A stretch of 64,000 bases of DNA, from assembly GCA_947503965.1 (NCBI GenBank), contig CANNFU010000001.1:558001-622000 (forward strand), written 5' to 3'. Shown here one piece after another: positions 20,401 to 27,693 of this stretch; the first letter of the stretch is position 1; each line of letters starts with the position of its first letter. Position numbers and translations under genes: made by a program. Below the pieces are notes generated by a model. That model made no database searches, was not told where the DNA came from, and saw nothing but the letters and a program-made list of their open reading frames with translations. The stretch is from an uncultured Paracoccaceae bacterium. GTDB lineage: Bacteria; Pseudomonadota; Alphaproteobacteria; Rhodobacterales; Rhodobacteraceae.

Positions 20401-21570
20401 ATCACAATAGATAATCGCGTTCAGATCAGCGTTGATGATTTCGATGGCCTGAGCGGTCTGAAAACCGAACTGCGGCGTCCCGTCCAATGGCATTGCCATA
20501 TTGAGGATGGGAACACCGGCATCATCTGTTCCTTCGTAATCCGGCCCGGCGGCCCGCGTTTGATTTGGAAGCGCGCCCGTTGGCTCCCACACGGCATTCA
20601 ACGCACCGCTTGTGGTTTGGCTGCGATACCAACGCGACCCCGGTCGCTGTGCAACGACGGCCCCGAAAAGACCATGCACGAGCGATCCGCCATTGCCTTC
20701 GCCCCCTGCGGGTGCCGCAAGCGATGCAAAGAAATAGGTGCCTTCCTGCTGGATGTGATATCGGCAAAAGAAATCTGCATCAGGCGCAACAGCGCCCGTA
20801 CCGTAGCAAGCCTGATGTGGCCGCTCTTCGCCGGGCATCGCCACAGGGACCAAACCTTGCACCACGAAATTCACATCGCGTGTATTGGGCCAGTCGGGTG
20901 GGTCGGCACGCTCGGACACGTCACCAGGTGTCTTGTCATTCCGGCAAGTTGCCTCTGCATGCTCTACCAAAAGCCTATCACCTTCGGCCACCGCATCCCG
21001 CACTGCTTCTCGGCCATGATCGGCGGTTAGACCTCTTTCAACGCAAAAATCATCCGAAAAATCCGGCGAAACTGGTGGCGCCAGCAGATTGCTGACATGA
21101 ACGACCAATGTGTCGCCCACGTTGACGCGCAAAACCATCGGGCGTGGGCGTTTGCAATCGCGCAAACGTACATTTCCTGCGGACAATGCAACATCAGGAT
21201 CGCGGGTCTCTGTTCCCAGCAATACCGAACAGTCAGCAGCACTCAACGGCGCATCAAGGGACAGATCGACAACCCCGTCCGCCTCGGTCGCAGGGGTCAA
21301 TGCGGCGACGTCTCGGTTCAGGGCAAAGATCATCCCGAACGGATTGAAAGAGCCGAACCTGTTGTAAATCAGCGTTTGATCGATCGCCGCTATATCAGCA
21401 CAGACAACGCGCGCGCTGTCGGTTTTCTGGAGATCGAGACATGCTTGTCTCACCTCGGCATGCGGCATACCGCCAGATGGCAATGACTGCGTTTCTGCAG
21501 CTGCGCTGCTGCCCAAAAAGCCACCAAAAATCGCGCCGAAAAATACCGCGAAAGAATTCTGAAAACCCAT
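14425..21570 (-). CDS. Giant secreted multicopper oxidase, about 2381 residues
   Basis: An exported protein (signal peptide about residues 1-26, ending SSAAA) built from many cupredoxin-like segments. Four multicopper oxidase motifs are complete but permuted: HVFHLH (HXXHXH, near residue 535) and HCHLYPHFAQGM (HCHX3HX4M with the axial Met, near 604-615) come first; HIH (near 1042) and HDH (near 1168) follow. Other cupredoxin ends are degenerate, for example YHFGSVDALWNGAWG near 1685 and WHDGPTHLRAGGTWG near 2350. The copper ligands therefore predict one T1 site and one trinuclear centre in a very large scaffold. Large oxidases of this kind include the Mn(II) oxidases MnxG and MofA; that role is inferred. 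The ATG at 21570 is chosen for the signal peptide. Three partner genes follow in overlap. Confidence 0.9.
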   Translation of the reverse strand: MGFQNSFAVFFGAIFGGFLGSSAAAETQSLPSGGMPHAEVRQACLDLQKTDSARVVCADIAAIDQTLIYNRFGSFNPFGMIFALNRDVAALTPATEADGVVDLSLDAPLSAADCSVLLGTETRDPDVALSAGNVRLRDCKRPRPMVLRVNVGDTLVVHVSNLLAPPVSPDFSDDFCVERGLTADHGREAVRDAVAEGDRLLVEHAEATCRNDKTPGDVSERADPPDWPNTRDVNFVVQGLVPVAMPGEERPHQACYGTGAVAPDADFFCRYHIQQEGTYFFASLAAPAGGEGNGGSLVHGLFGAVVAQRPGSRWYRSQTTSGALNAVWEPTGALPNQTRAAGPDYEGTDDAGVPILNMAMPLDGTPQFGFQTAQAIEIINADLNAIIYCDPDMAGAECGASPVAQGEASTTTEPTYNAFREFSVFFHDELKTFYTKNFRELDQFGQLAGVKDGFAINYGASGMGSLLLANRKGIGPADDCMECLYEEFFLASWVNGDPALLEWYPDDPSNVHHSYMNDPVVFRNFHAGPKETHVFHLHAHQWFAGNDPNKGSYLDSQTVGPQQGFSYNIYHGGLRGPGDTGEGWWDSQGSGNRNRTVGDSIFHCHLYPHFAQGMWALWRVHDVLEDGTRLLPDGQNHAGLSVDFTPFAERAEARSGSIDRTSGRWLDTQEGTPIPAIVPLPGEALPLLPTYASEDDVDPETGELLADAATPMPGYPFYIAGQPGHRPPQAPLDIARNLGAPNADSNLTDDRVDGDASGPFASSGDWLDGGLNRHVVTSGSVRELGTALPAVITDPNQFAALTEEEQVDAMRQVIAKAFALGDLSGKMISAVIDPLDPAGERLERAAMGFHFNGQLYRPDAGSDALVLRQVDGTDAPLQSEGGYQSSVAAAPGAAQPQLPLFYVNGAAPRPGAPFADPCGRWAAQDSVVQRDPFTGSWLTDAFQHDRDVAGYRRYEASAVQLDMIVNRAGWHDPQARINVLTAEADRFKSGPGLISPLISDSEEPFFFRALSGECIEFRHTNELPKELELDDFQVRTPTDTIGQHIHLVKFDVTASDGSGNGWNYEDGTFAPDEITARLCAWDKTGDPQAAAIIDRLQAAIDDALTPEFAAEFDAPFCQSSVVKDHRIWRLPRSQFPFLFQTTTQRWFADPMLSYDESGQAIDRTMRTVFTHDHFGPSSIQQHGFYSALVIEPPAQTGMAGDPDREPLLRQICDFDDDPAGTDCATPLDPVQAMASVAWGSDQWEGTRKLIRTSLDDPQHPSYREFALSIADFALLYDPRSRDDAAQFVSAMRDATGQTESGLGGLDGMTRIYCEARHRLSPFNMEQVCGTGYTRDGPGLSFSYPGELPPAWLAGGAFRDDVHRLRYQGDFLTVQPDGTREVQNLLEHLVSYRQKAAGTFVPGSPAFDEDGTPQSGAMAGPVAAPARPESISVDHHDPYLINYRGAPIPLRIADKDGGPDRSSDCAPLTLNRPGEHGSSDAVEKLAGGQFEQCSYSHQMTGPIGDLASALHSGVHWDPETPVLEAYTGERLAFRMIQGAQEVQHTFVLSGQPFKRNIDQAFAQGMRPLAMDGPASLQQQCRERAEVFNSRPGEYREWLDTAPANRTGWTPEQRDHWDAYEAALAECDNIEGFSFAQEIGISEHFEMQGSLRADVPVSVEFAGETGQSSPDDPELSDGVPQTSSDYLYHFGSVDALWNGAWGLVRIYEDPTAPDPATVPELNTASVGPVTAIGDRLTANVRSTEGAESAADTFFGGTGLACPVPQGDEPAQRVVDAAVVAFETRRVFDPVGTRYGDTVYDPDGVMLALMSPEDLGIASIANDAAWKTLTADQVIADIRTVYGQQPEPFVLRVRAGDCLRLRIVNLMGDANGEMRDQIGDAILPKIVPLNADPIPEMHENEDGTQELRLARLPDPNNPGGVRPSAAVALSFGLPGLDLIRDVPKGYGYNRKALDAAAGGVTVSRMLTSYAGRTRLDVDDEDALDLIVAGRATDKLNDASKGYAALFGALVSEGETPPDVQFIVQPGSGSAGLGQALGRDFNLLALVGGTPSLIGDDAAALDPVIADLCGTATCPAAELLYRDLQQIVQASLWEATDDLTHWIPYAFGAVPVVPTGDVISQTPHGLFGAIDVVPVNWTPSAADGLSCAEPVRGFERCSASFVPGRGGGQGMQYTVQSDASAPVAVREFILFYQDGLNHWDDGSKLKVVWDDTPSVFARDADGQRLRPVPDCIVCDDSYDRGEAGVSQSSPAYSRMLRDLLLRPGIEESSDLNAYVFPADYVTADAGQIRLQACAGEQVVIRVVHPGGRARQRAFVMNGHSYDDLFPGFGFPRSALLAPGKSMTAWLRPEAVAGTYVWHDGPTHLRAGGTWGLLDVAAADSAQCGG

Positions 21571-21732
21571 CGTATACCCCACTACACGAACTAATGAGGG
21601 CTCGAAAATTCCGTCCAAATACGGGAGGAAAAATCAATCGAACCCGTGTCAAAATGCTAAAATGCTTACTTCTATTCTGAAGATAGCGTAACATAGAGAT
21701 TATTTTTTTCAAATATCCGGTTGAGGATTTTC
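21571..21732. promoter_or_regulatory. Divergent promoter region between the oxidase operon and the fused protease gene
   Basis: A 162-bp AT-rich intergenic stretch with a run of eight T at about 21702-21709 must hold the promoters for both the multicopper oxidase operon (leftward) and the protease (rightward). I see no clear known operator. Shared regulation of the two units is possible from this arrangement. Confidence 0.5.
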
Positions 21733-24471
21733 ATGGAGACCGCATTTCATCTCCGCGATCTGATGGCAGGTCATCGCCCTTCAGACGTCACCAAAAGCCG
21801 CGTTGGATCTATAATAAAATCGATCAGACCCGCATTGATTTTGGACCGGGACACCTGGCCTGATCAACCTGAAATTGAAGGCGTATCAGAAGGCTCGCGT
21901 GCGCTTTTGAAACAGCGTGTCGCCAAGGTTGCACCATCCGTAGGTGCTGTCGAAGTGCACGATGGCAACGAATGGATCCGTCTTGGGACATGTTTCAGGG
22001 TAACGGCCAACAAGACGCGCGTTGCGACCGCCAGGCATATGCTGCGCGCATTGCTGAAACCCGGGGTTCCCATCAAGTGCGCACCTGATTCTCTCCCGAT
22101 CGCATTGGACCCGGCAGGGCCATTTCGTCCAGCGCGCGTTATTTTTGAAAATTTTGGCGGCGCGGCAGATATCGCCATTGATATCTCCGGTATCGAATGG
22201 GCGCATTCAAAATGGGACCTGATGCTGCTGAAGCTGGCTGAAGAATGTGATCGCGCCGGGGTTGTCATTGCCCACGAAAATACGGACGATTTTGGGGCCT
22301 CAAACGAGGTTTGCGTTATCGGATACCCAAAAATATCAAATGCGGCATCCTCTGCAAACGCATTTTCCAGTGTTTTTGATGGTCCACTGGGAACCAAGCG
22401 CGGATCGTATGGTATCAGGCGGCAGCCATCCGACGGCATTTTTGGGCATGATGCATCAACGCTTCCTGGGAACTCTGGCTCACCCATTGTGTGTCTCAAG
22501 ACCGGACACATACTTGGCGTTCATTACTTCGGCGGCAGCGGTGTTGATGATCCGAACCGGGGTGTATTCTTCCCGCAGGCCCTGTCCGAAAGCCATTTGT
22601 GCGCGCGTATGGTTGATAATGCCCCCGACGGCGACAGCACACCCGCCGAATGGCCCAACGTGCCCCGTTTTCGTTTTGGTCAGTCACTTTCTACAATCCG
22701 TTCGGATGGCGAAGAATCTGCTGCGCATGACCAGGATATGGCAGAGGCTGTGGCCCTAATGCCCGACCGCAAAGATATTCGCGATCGGTTCTATCAACCC
22801 CCTTTGCAAACGGCACGACACGCCATCCTACCCGAAAAACCGTCTGATAAAGATATCGCGCACCAGCAGGACCCATTTAGCTGTACGGGGTTTGCCGTAG
22901 CCGCAGCGATCAATAAAGAACTCCGCGGATCAAAGCGCACCAAGGATCAGCGGGTTAGCCCGACGATGATTTACGCGCTCGCGACACAAAACGATGAGTT
23001 CGTCGATGATCTGCCCGGCGGATCATCTTTGCGAGGTGCGATCAAGGGTCTTTATCACTTCGGTGTCTGCTTGGAAGATACAGCACCCTATACGGGTTAC
23101 GATCCGGGCTGGCACCTGACGATCAACGCTGCCAAGGAAGCACGCAACTATACGTTGGGTGCCTATTATCGTCTCAAGGCCGTGCTTACGGATTATCAAC
23201 TTGCCATCCAAGAGGCCGGGGCCGTCGTTGTATCTGCGCACCTGCATGCTGGCTGGAAACCCGGAGCTAAACCGGTCAAGCGCATCCCCTGCAAACCGGG
23301 GCGTCTCGGGGCGCATGCCTTTGCCCTTGTGGGCTATGATGATCGCGGTTTCATCATTCAGAACTCATGGGGCAAAGACTGGGGTGAATGGAAAGGTCGC
23401 AAAGGCCACGCCCATTGGAGCTATGCGGACTGGGCCGCCAATGTAATTGACGGCTGGGTCTTGCGTCTGGCACCACGGGCACCGCAAGCGTTTGATTTGC
23501 AGGTACGCCAGGGCACGCCGCAGCCCAAGCGGGAAAAGAGCACCAATCCAATTGCAAATCTGCGCGACCCCCGCCGTTTCGCGCTGATCGGGCACACGGT
23601 TCATGCCGAACGCGAAGGTATCCGGGACTACGGCCGCATCGGCATCGGGGCGCAGTCCTTGCGCGAGACCGCGCTGTTTCTGGCCTCTGATATTGGGTGC
23701 AAGAAATACCCAGAGCTGGCGCTGATCTTTCATGATCCCACGCTTGGCGACGATGCCATCGCACGGATCAGTTCCACTATGATCGAACCGTTCAAAGCCA
23801 ATGGCATTTATCCAATCCATATCGCCTACGGCATAGACGAGATGCGGTCTTTGGTCGTGCGGATGCAAGATGAAAGCCGCATAGTCGCAGACCGGGCCAG
23901 TAGCGCATCTGACGATTTGACCTCATTCCTCAACCGGCGCGCTGCAAAAATCCTGCGCCCGATGCTGCAAAACTGGCTGAACGGCATTGACGATGCCGTG
24001 CAACCGGGCGGCGGACTTTGGCAAAGCCTTGCCTCGATCGGTATTGAGGCAGGCAGCTTGCCTAAAAATGAAGTCTCACGACCAGTACATGTGCTGTCAT
24101 TTGGCTGCGGGTGGGGCCCAGCGAGCAAAACAATCATTGCCGCTGCGAACCTCGGCTTTCACCGGATTGAAAGCATTGGCCGCGTCGCACCTTCGTTGGG
24201 GGCCGATCCCGTGCCGGCACCTGGCACACGGATCAAGGACTGGTACCTTGCACCACCAGCCCCATCAGGAGTGGCTTTGCAGAATTACACTGGCGATTGG
24301 CCTGATCTGTTTGCGGCACTACTGCCAGACCTTCCCGCACGCCCCCGCATGAAATCAACCGCAGCAGTCGGCGCCGACCTGGCATCGGTTTGTTGTTCAA
24401 CAAAGGTCATGAACAACACCCTGAAACTGATGCTGGGACGAACCCCCGCAGCAACACGGCGGTTCGTTTGA
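21733..24471 (+). CDS. Fused trypsin-like serine protease and papain-like (C1) cysteine protease
   Basis: A 912-residue protein. Residues about 70-290 are a trypsin-like domain with the triad H102 (ATARHML), D162 (KWDLMLLKL) and S248 (PGNSGSPIV). Residues about 350-590 are a papain-like domain with Q379, C384 (SCTGFA), H528 (GAHAFALVGYD) and N544 (QNSWG). Residues about 610-880 are a further domain with LALIFHDPTLGDDAI and HVLSFGCGWGP, resembling a degenerate alpha/beta-hydrolase fold; this is uncertain. There is no signal peptide, so it should act in the cytoplasm unless exported otherwise. ATG at 21733 has GAGG six bases upstream. It diverges from the oxidase operon. Substrates are unknown. 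Confidence 0.85.
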   Translation: METAFHLRDLMAGHRPSDVTKSRVGSIIKSIRPALILDRDTWPDQPEIEGVSEGSRALLKQRVAKVAPSVGAVEVHDGNEWIRLGTCFRVTANKTRVATARHMLRALLKPGVPIKCAPDSLPIALDPAGPFRPARVIFENFGGAADIAIDISGIEWAHSKWDLMLLKLAEECDRAGVVIAHENTDDFGASNEVCVIGYPKISNAASSANAFSSVFDGPLGTKRGSYGIRRQPSDGIFGHDASTLPGNSGSPIVCLKTGHILGVHYFGGSGVDDPNRGVFFPQALSESHLCARMVDNAPDGDSTPAEWPNVPRFRFGQSLSTIRSDGEESAAHDQDMAEAVALMPDRKDIRDRFYQPPLQTARHAILPEKPSDKDIAHQQDPFSCTGFAVAAAINKELRGSKRTKDQRVSPTMIYALATQNDEFVDDLPGGSSLRGAIKGLYHFGVCLEDTAPYTGYDPGWHLTINAAKEARNYTLGAYYRLKAVLTDYQLAIQEAGAVVVSAHLHAGWKPGAKPVKRIPCKPGRLGAHAFALVGYDDRGFIIQNSWGKDWGEWKGRKGHAHWSYADWAANVIDGWVLRLAPRAPQAFDLQVRQGTPQPKREKSTNPIANLRDPRRFALIGHTVHAEREGIRDYGRIGIGAQSLRETALFLASDIGCKKYPELALIFHDPTLGDDAIARISSTMIEPFKANGIYPIHIAYGIDEMRSLVVRMQDESRIVADRASSASDDLTSFLNRRAAKILRPMLQNWLNGIDDAVQPGGGLWQSLASIGIEAGSLPKNEVSRPVHVLSFGCGWGPASKTIIAAANLGFHRIESIGRVAPSLGADPVPAPGTRIKDWYLAPPAPSGVALQNYTGDWPDLFAALLPDLPARPRMKSTAAVGADLASVCCSTKVMNNTLKLMLGRTPAATRRFV

Positions 24472-24645
24472 ACCTGAGGCGGGTCAAAATATCGTGTCCG
24501 CGATGGATACCCCCGGCCATGACAGCGCAGAAAGCCCATGCCCAGATAAAGCCCGACAGTTGCCTGATGCTCGGACAGCATCCCCAACCAACCCGGATCG
24601 GATGTTCAGGGAGACCGCCTCAGACACTCACTTCAACCTTTTTTG

Positions 24646-25425
24646 TCAGACGACCCGTTCGACCATCATCCCCTTGATATGGGCAATTGCCTTGGCCGGG
24701 TTCAGGCCCTTTGGGCATGTCTTGGCGCAGTTCATGATCGTATGGCAGCGATACAGCTTGAACGGGTCTTCCAGCTGGTCCAGCCGTTCGCCCGTTGCCT
24801 CGTCTCGGCTGTCAATAATCCAGCGATAGGCGTGTAACAGGGCCGCTGGCCCCAGATAACGGTCGCCATTCCACCAATAAGATGGGCACGAGGTCGAGCA
24901 GGACGCGCACATCACACATTCATACAACCCATCCAGTTTCTTGCGGTCCTCGATGGATTGCCTCCACTCTTTCGCGGGGCGATTTGTCTTGGTTTCAAGC
25001 CATGGCATAATGGACGCATGCTGGGCATAGAAATGCGTCAGGTCCGGGATCAGATCCTTGATCACCGGCATGTGCGGCAACGGGTAGATTTTTACATCGC
25101 CCTTGATCTCGTCCATGCCATAGATGCAGGCCAGCGTGTTGATACCGTCGATATTCATCGCACACGATCCGCAAATTCCTTCGCGACAAGAGCGCCGGAA
25201 GGTCAGGGTGGGATCAATCTCGTTCTTGATCTTGATCAGGGCATCCAGAACCATTGGGCCACAGGTATCCATATCGACGAAATAGGTATCCAGGGATGGG
25301 TTTTTGCCGTCATCCGGATTCCAGCGATAAATCTGGACCTTGCGCAGGTTTGTGGCGCCTTCCGGCTTGGGCCAGGTCTTGCCCACCGTCATACGTGAAT
25401 TCTTGGGAAGTGTTAGTTGTACCAT
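24646..25425 (-). CDS. sdhB: Succinate dehydrogenase iron-sulfur subunit
   Basis: A 259-residue subunit of complex II that passes electrons from FAD to ubiquinone. Cysteine clusters for [2Fe-2S] (CREGICGSC), [4Fe-4S] ([12 protein letters not shown]) and [3Fe-4S] ([15 protein letters not shown]) are complete, and the family C-terminal KGMMVER is present. It is the last gene of the sdh operon and is separated from sdhA by three non-sdh genes. The 174 bp after its stop, up to the fused protease stop, hold no recognisable gene. Confidence 0.97.
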   Translation of the reverse strand: MVQLTLPKNSRMTVGKTWPKPEGATNLRKVQIYRWNPDDGKNPSLDTYFVDMDTCGPMVLDALIKIKNEIDPTLTFRRSCREGICGSCAMNIDGINTLACIYGMDEIKGDVKIYPLPHMPVIKDLIPDLTHFYAQHASIMPWLETKTNRPAKEWRQSIEDRKKLDGLYECVMCASCSTSCPSYWWNGDRYLGPAALLHAYRWIIDSRDEATGERLDQLEDPFKLYRCHTIMNCAKTCPKGLNPAKAIAHIKGMMVERVV

Positions 25426-25444
25426 CTTTTTGTTCCCTTTTTTA

Positions 25445-27061
25445 TCATTGCGATCGGCAATTGAGTTGTTTTGCAGCTTTGACTATTTCGAGTGCACGAG
25501 CATCAAAACTATGTTTTTCCCTCATCTCCAAAGCGAATGCCACACGTGCTTTCTTTTTGGCTTTCGTTTCGGTGCGGATATCAGCGACAGCTTTCAAGAA
25601 TGTGTCCGGACTGTCAGCAAATTTAACAAATTTCTTCATTTCCGGTGGCAACCCCTCGATCGGGTCGGAAATCACCGCAGCGCCACAAGCCAGCGCATCG
25701 AATATCCGGTTAGAGACAAGCCCTGCATCGCGCATTGTTGGGGTGTGATCGTTTAGGACAATCTCAGCTGACGTGTAGACTGCATGTATCTCGGTATTAG
25801 CAAGACGAGGAGCGACAACATACTTTCCCGCAGGTGTTTTTTCCCAGCCCTCGCCCCAAATCCGTATCTGGGTATCAGTTTCAAGGGCATAACCGACAAG
25901 TGGCCTTTTTCCATCGCGGCAAATGCCAACAAAGACGATACCATCCCGCACATTATCGACAACTGGCGCAGGAACACGATCTGCATCAAATGCTTGAAGC
26001 AGTACTGACCGCGAGGGACCGTCTTCGCCTATCTGGCTGTTGTCGAAAAGTTCATTACTTGCGAAAAAGACGTGATCGACATCATCGATTTCAGTCGACG
26101 AAATTGACCACTGCATCAGTGGATGTCCTGGACGACGCTTGAAAGACGTATGGCCCCGCAAGACCAAATCAATCTCCCCCGGCTGGCTGACTTTCGCCCA
26201 ATGCATTCGGGTCCTAACCTCAGCCGTGTGGCCTGCACGCACCAGCGCATTTCGCAAACCAGATGCAAAATGATAATCGCCCCAATTAAGTTGCACGCGT
26301 GGCCGCGGAACATTCGTCTGAATGGCAAAGTGCAGTTTTTCGCGGACGATGTCTGACTCAGGCCGCCAAGGGCTATCGACAGATTGAATAATATCTAAGT
26401 CTGCATAATACGCAGTGAGGTCATCTGAATTATCAAATTCGACGGTAATAGCATCATAATTTTTAGAAAGCGTGTCATTCTTTGGATCAAGGTCCGATAC
26501 AACTACTAGTCCCGTTGGTGCAGCGTCGAATATCTGAACCTTTAAGTCAGGACGGTACCTCTTTAAAATTGGCACCAGTTTCCAGACGTCACCAGTCCAC
26601 GCGGCACCCTTGACTTTACTGCGGTCGCGCTCTGCCATGTTGGCTGACCAGGGCAAACAATCATGAAGGACGATAACTCCATCCGGCTCCATATACTTTT
26701 CCGTATTAATGAAGTCGCGCAGCAGGTAATCATATAGATGCATACCATCCAGGAATGCCATACTAATCCGAACCCCAGATTGCGCCAACCAATCGCTTGC
26801 AAAAAAATCGTCACTGGTTTGCTGAAAAAGATGTAGTTGTTTCTTGTTGGACCACACATCGTGTTTCAATACAAATTCCGGATCTACCGAAATCGAGTTG
26901 GCACTAGACTTTAACAGGCTTGCGCCAGTTTGTGTTCCGATCTCAAGATACCAATCAGGATCAATTGAGATATGCATCTCTTCAAGAAATGCCAGGTAGT
27001 GACACCCTCGTACCTTGGGAAAGGTTTGCTCTGAATTATTTGCTGCCAATTGCGCTGCCAT
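25445..27061 (-). CDS. Fused class I methyltransferase-like and glycosyltransferase-like protein
   Basis: A 538-residue cytosolic protein. The N-terminal ~190 residues look like a Methyltransf_24 domain ([13 protein letters not shown] as the SAM-binding loop, [14 protein letters not shown] as the acidic site). The C-terminal ~290 residues look like a CgeB/GT4-like glycosyltransferase domain, with [16 protein letters not shown] as its family motif. A role in modifying surface glycans fits, but no glycan cluster is nearby. It lies between sdhB and two lipoprotein genes, with gaps of 19 and 12 bp, so it is inside the sdh operon. Its base composition looks lower in GC than its neighbours, which suggests acquisition by transfer. 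Confidence 0.75.
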   Translation of the reverse strand: MAAQLAANNSEQTFPKVRGCHYLAFLEEMHISIDPDWYLEIGTQTGASLLKSSANSISVDPEFVLKHDVWSNKKQLHLFQQTSDDFFASDWLAQSGVRISMAFLDGMHLYDYLLRDFINTEKYMEPDGVIVLHDCLPWSANMAERDRSKVKGAAWTGDVWKLVPILKRYRPDLKVQIFDAAPTGLVVVSDLDPKNDTLSKNYDAITVEFDNSDDLTAYYADLDIIQSVDSPWRPESDIVREKLHFAIQTNVPRPRVQLNWGDYHFASGLRNALVRAGHTAEVRTRMHWAKVSQPGEIDLVLRGHTSFKRRPGHPLMQWSISSTEIDDVDHVFFASNELFDNSQIGEDGPSRSVLLQAFDADRVPAPVVDNVRDGIVFVGICRDGKRPLVGYALETDTQIRIWGEGWEKTPAGKYVVAPRLANTEIHAVYTSAEIVLNDHTPTMRDAGLVSNRIFDALACGAAVISDPIEGLPPEMKKFVKFADSPDTFLKAVADIRTETKAKKKARVAFALEMREKHSFDARALEIVKAAKQLNCRSQ

Positions 27062-27073
27062 CGAAACCTCTCT

Positions 27074-27367
27074 CTACAAGGCCCGCAAACGAGCCGGCCG
27101 GATGGGTGGCCGGCCTGTCAGTTCAATGACGCAGTCTTCGTAGACATCCAATGGATCACGCCCGCGCAGCAGGTCCGCTGATACGCCGATGCTGATCCCC
27201 ACGGAGGGGCCGCTGTTGCTACTGATCCCAACCGCGCCGCTCACCTCTGGTGCTTGCGCAGCTTGCGCGCGTTGTTCGCACCGTTGTGCGGCCTGTTCCG
27301 GCGTAGGCGGTGTGGTTTCGCACGCCGCAAGCACAAGGATCATCAAAGCTACGGCAATCCGGATCAC
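27074..27367 (-). CDS. Small lipoprotein in sdh operon
   Basis: A 97-residue predicted lipoprotein. A hydrophobic N-terminus ends in the lipobox LAAC, followed by a short proline- and glutamine-rich linker and a glycine/serine stretch. The GTG at 27367 is chosen because it overlaps the upstream gene's stop as GTGA, a standard coupling arrangement. A longer ATG form from 27409 would add 14 basic residues before the signal. No function is known. Confidence 0.7.
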   Translation of the reverse strand: MIRIAVALMILVLAACETTPPTPEQAAQRCEQRAQAAQAPEVSGAVGISSNSGPSVGISIGVSADLLRGRDPLDVYEDCVIELTGRPPIRPARLRAL

Positions 27368-27693
27368 AATGTCAGCCCGGGCACGCCAAGCGACTTGTTC
27401 AATGCGCAACGGACCGTTTCAGGCCGCGCTGCGATTTGCGTCACCAGCTCTGTTGTGGCTTGTGTCGTGCCAACAATCGCCGCCTCGGCGATTTGCAGTA
27501 TCTCTGATCCCGTCGCATTGTCGATGATGCAATCGGTATAAGGTGCTGCATTCACGCCCGGAAACCGGGTTTGCACCACACCATTGACCACACCCTTCGC
27601 CGCATCGCGTGCCAAAGTATCGCCCGCAGGACCCAAATCCTGCATACACCCTGACAGTGTGGCAACAATACCGACGGTCCATAAAATCCGCAT
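27364..27693 (-). CDS. Small lipoprotein directly after sdhA
   Basis: A 109-residue predicted lipoprotein with signal and lipobox LSGC at residues 13-16. The mature part has two cysteines (TDCIID and VRCALN). The start overlaps the sdhA stop by one base (TGATG). Small exported proteins between sdhA and sdhB are common in Rhodobacteraceae as far as I recall, so it may be a standing member of the operon. Its function is unknown. Confidence 0.75.
   Translation of the reverse strand: MRILWTVGIVATLSGCMQDLGPAGDTLARDAAKGVVNGVVQTRFPGVNAAPYTDCIIDNATGSEILQIAEAAIVGTTQATTELVTQIAARPETVRCALNKSLGVPGLTL

Noticed and set aside
24472..24645. Possible acetyltransferase fragment between the fused protease and sdhB
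   Set aside because: A minus-strand peptide with GLYLGMGFLRCHG looks faintly like a GNAT end, but it is too short to support.
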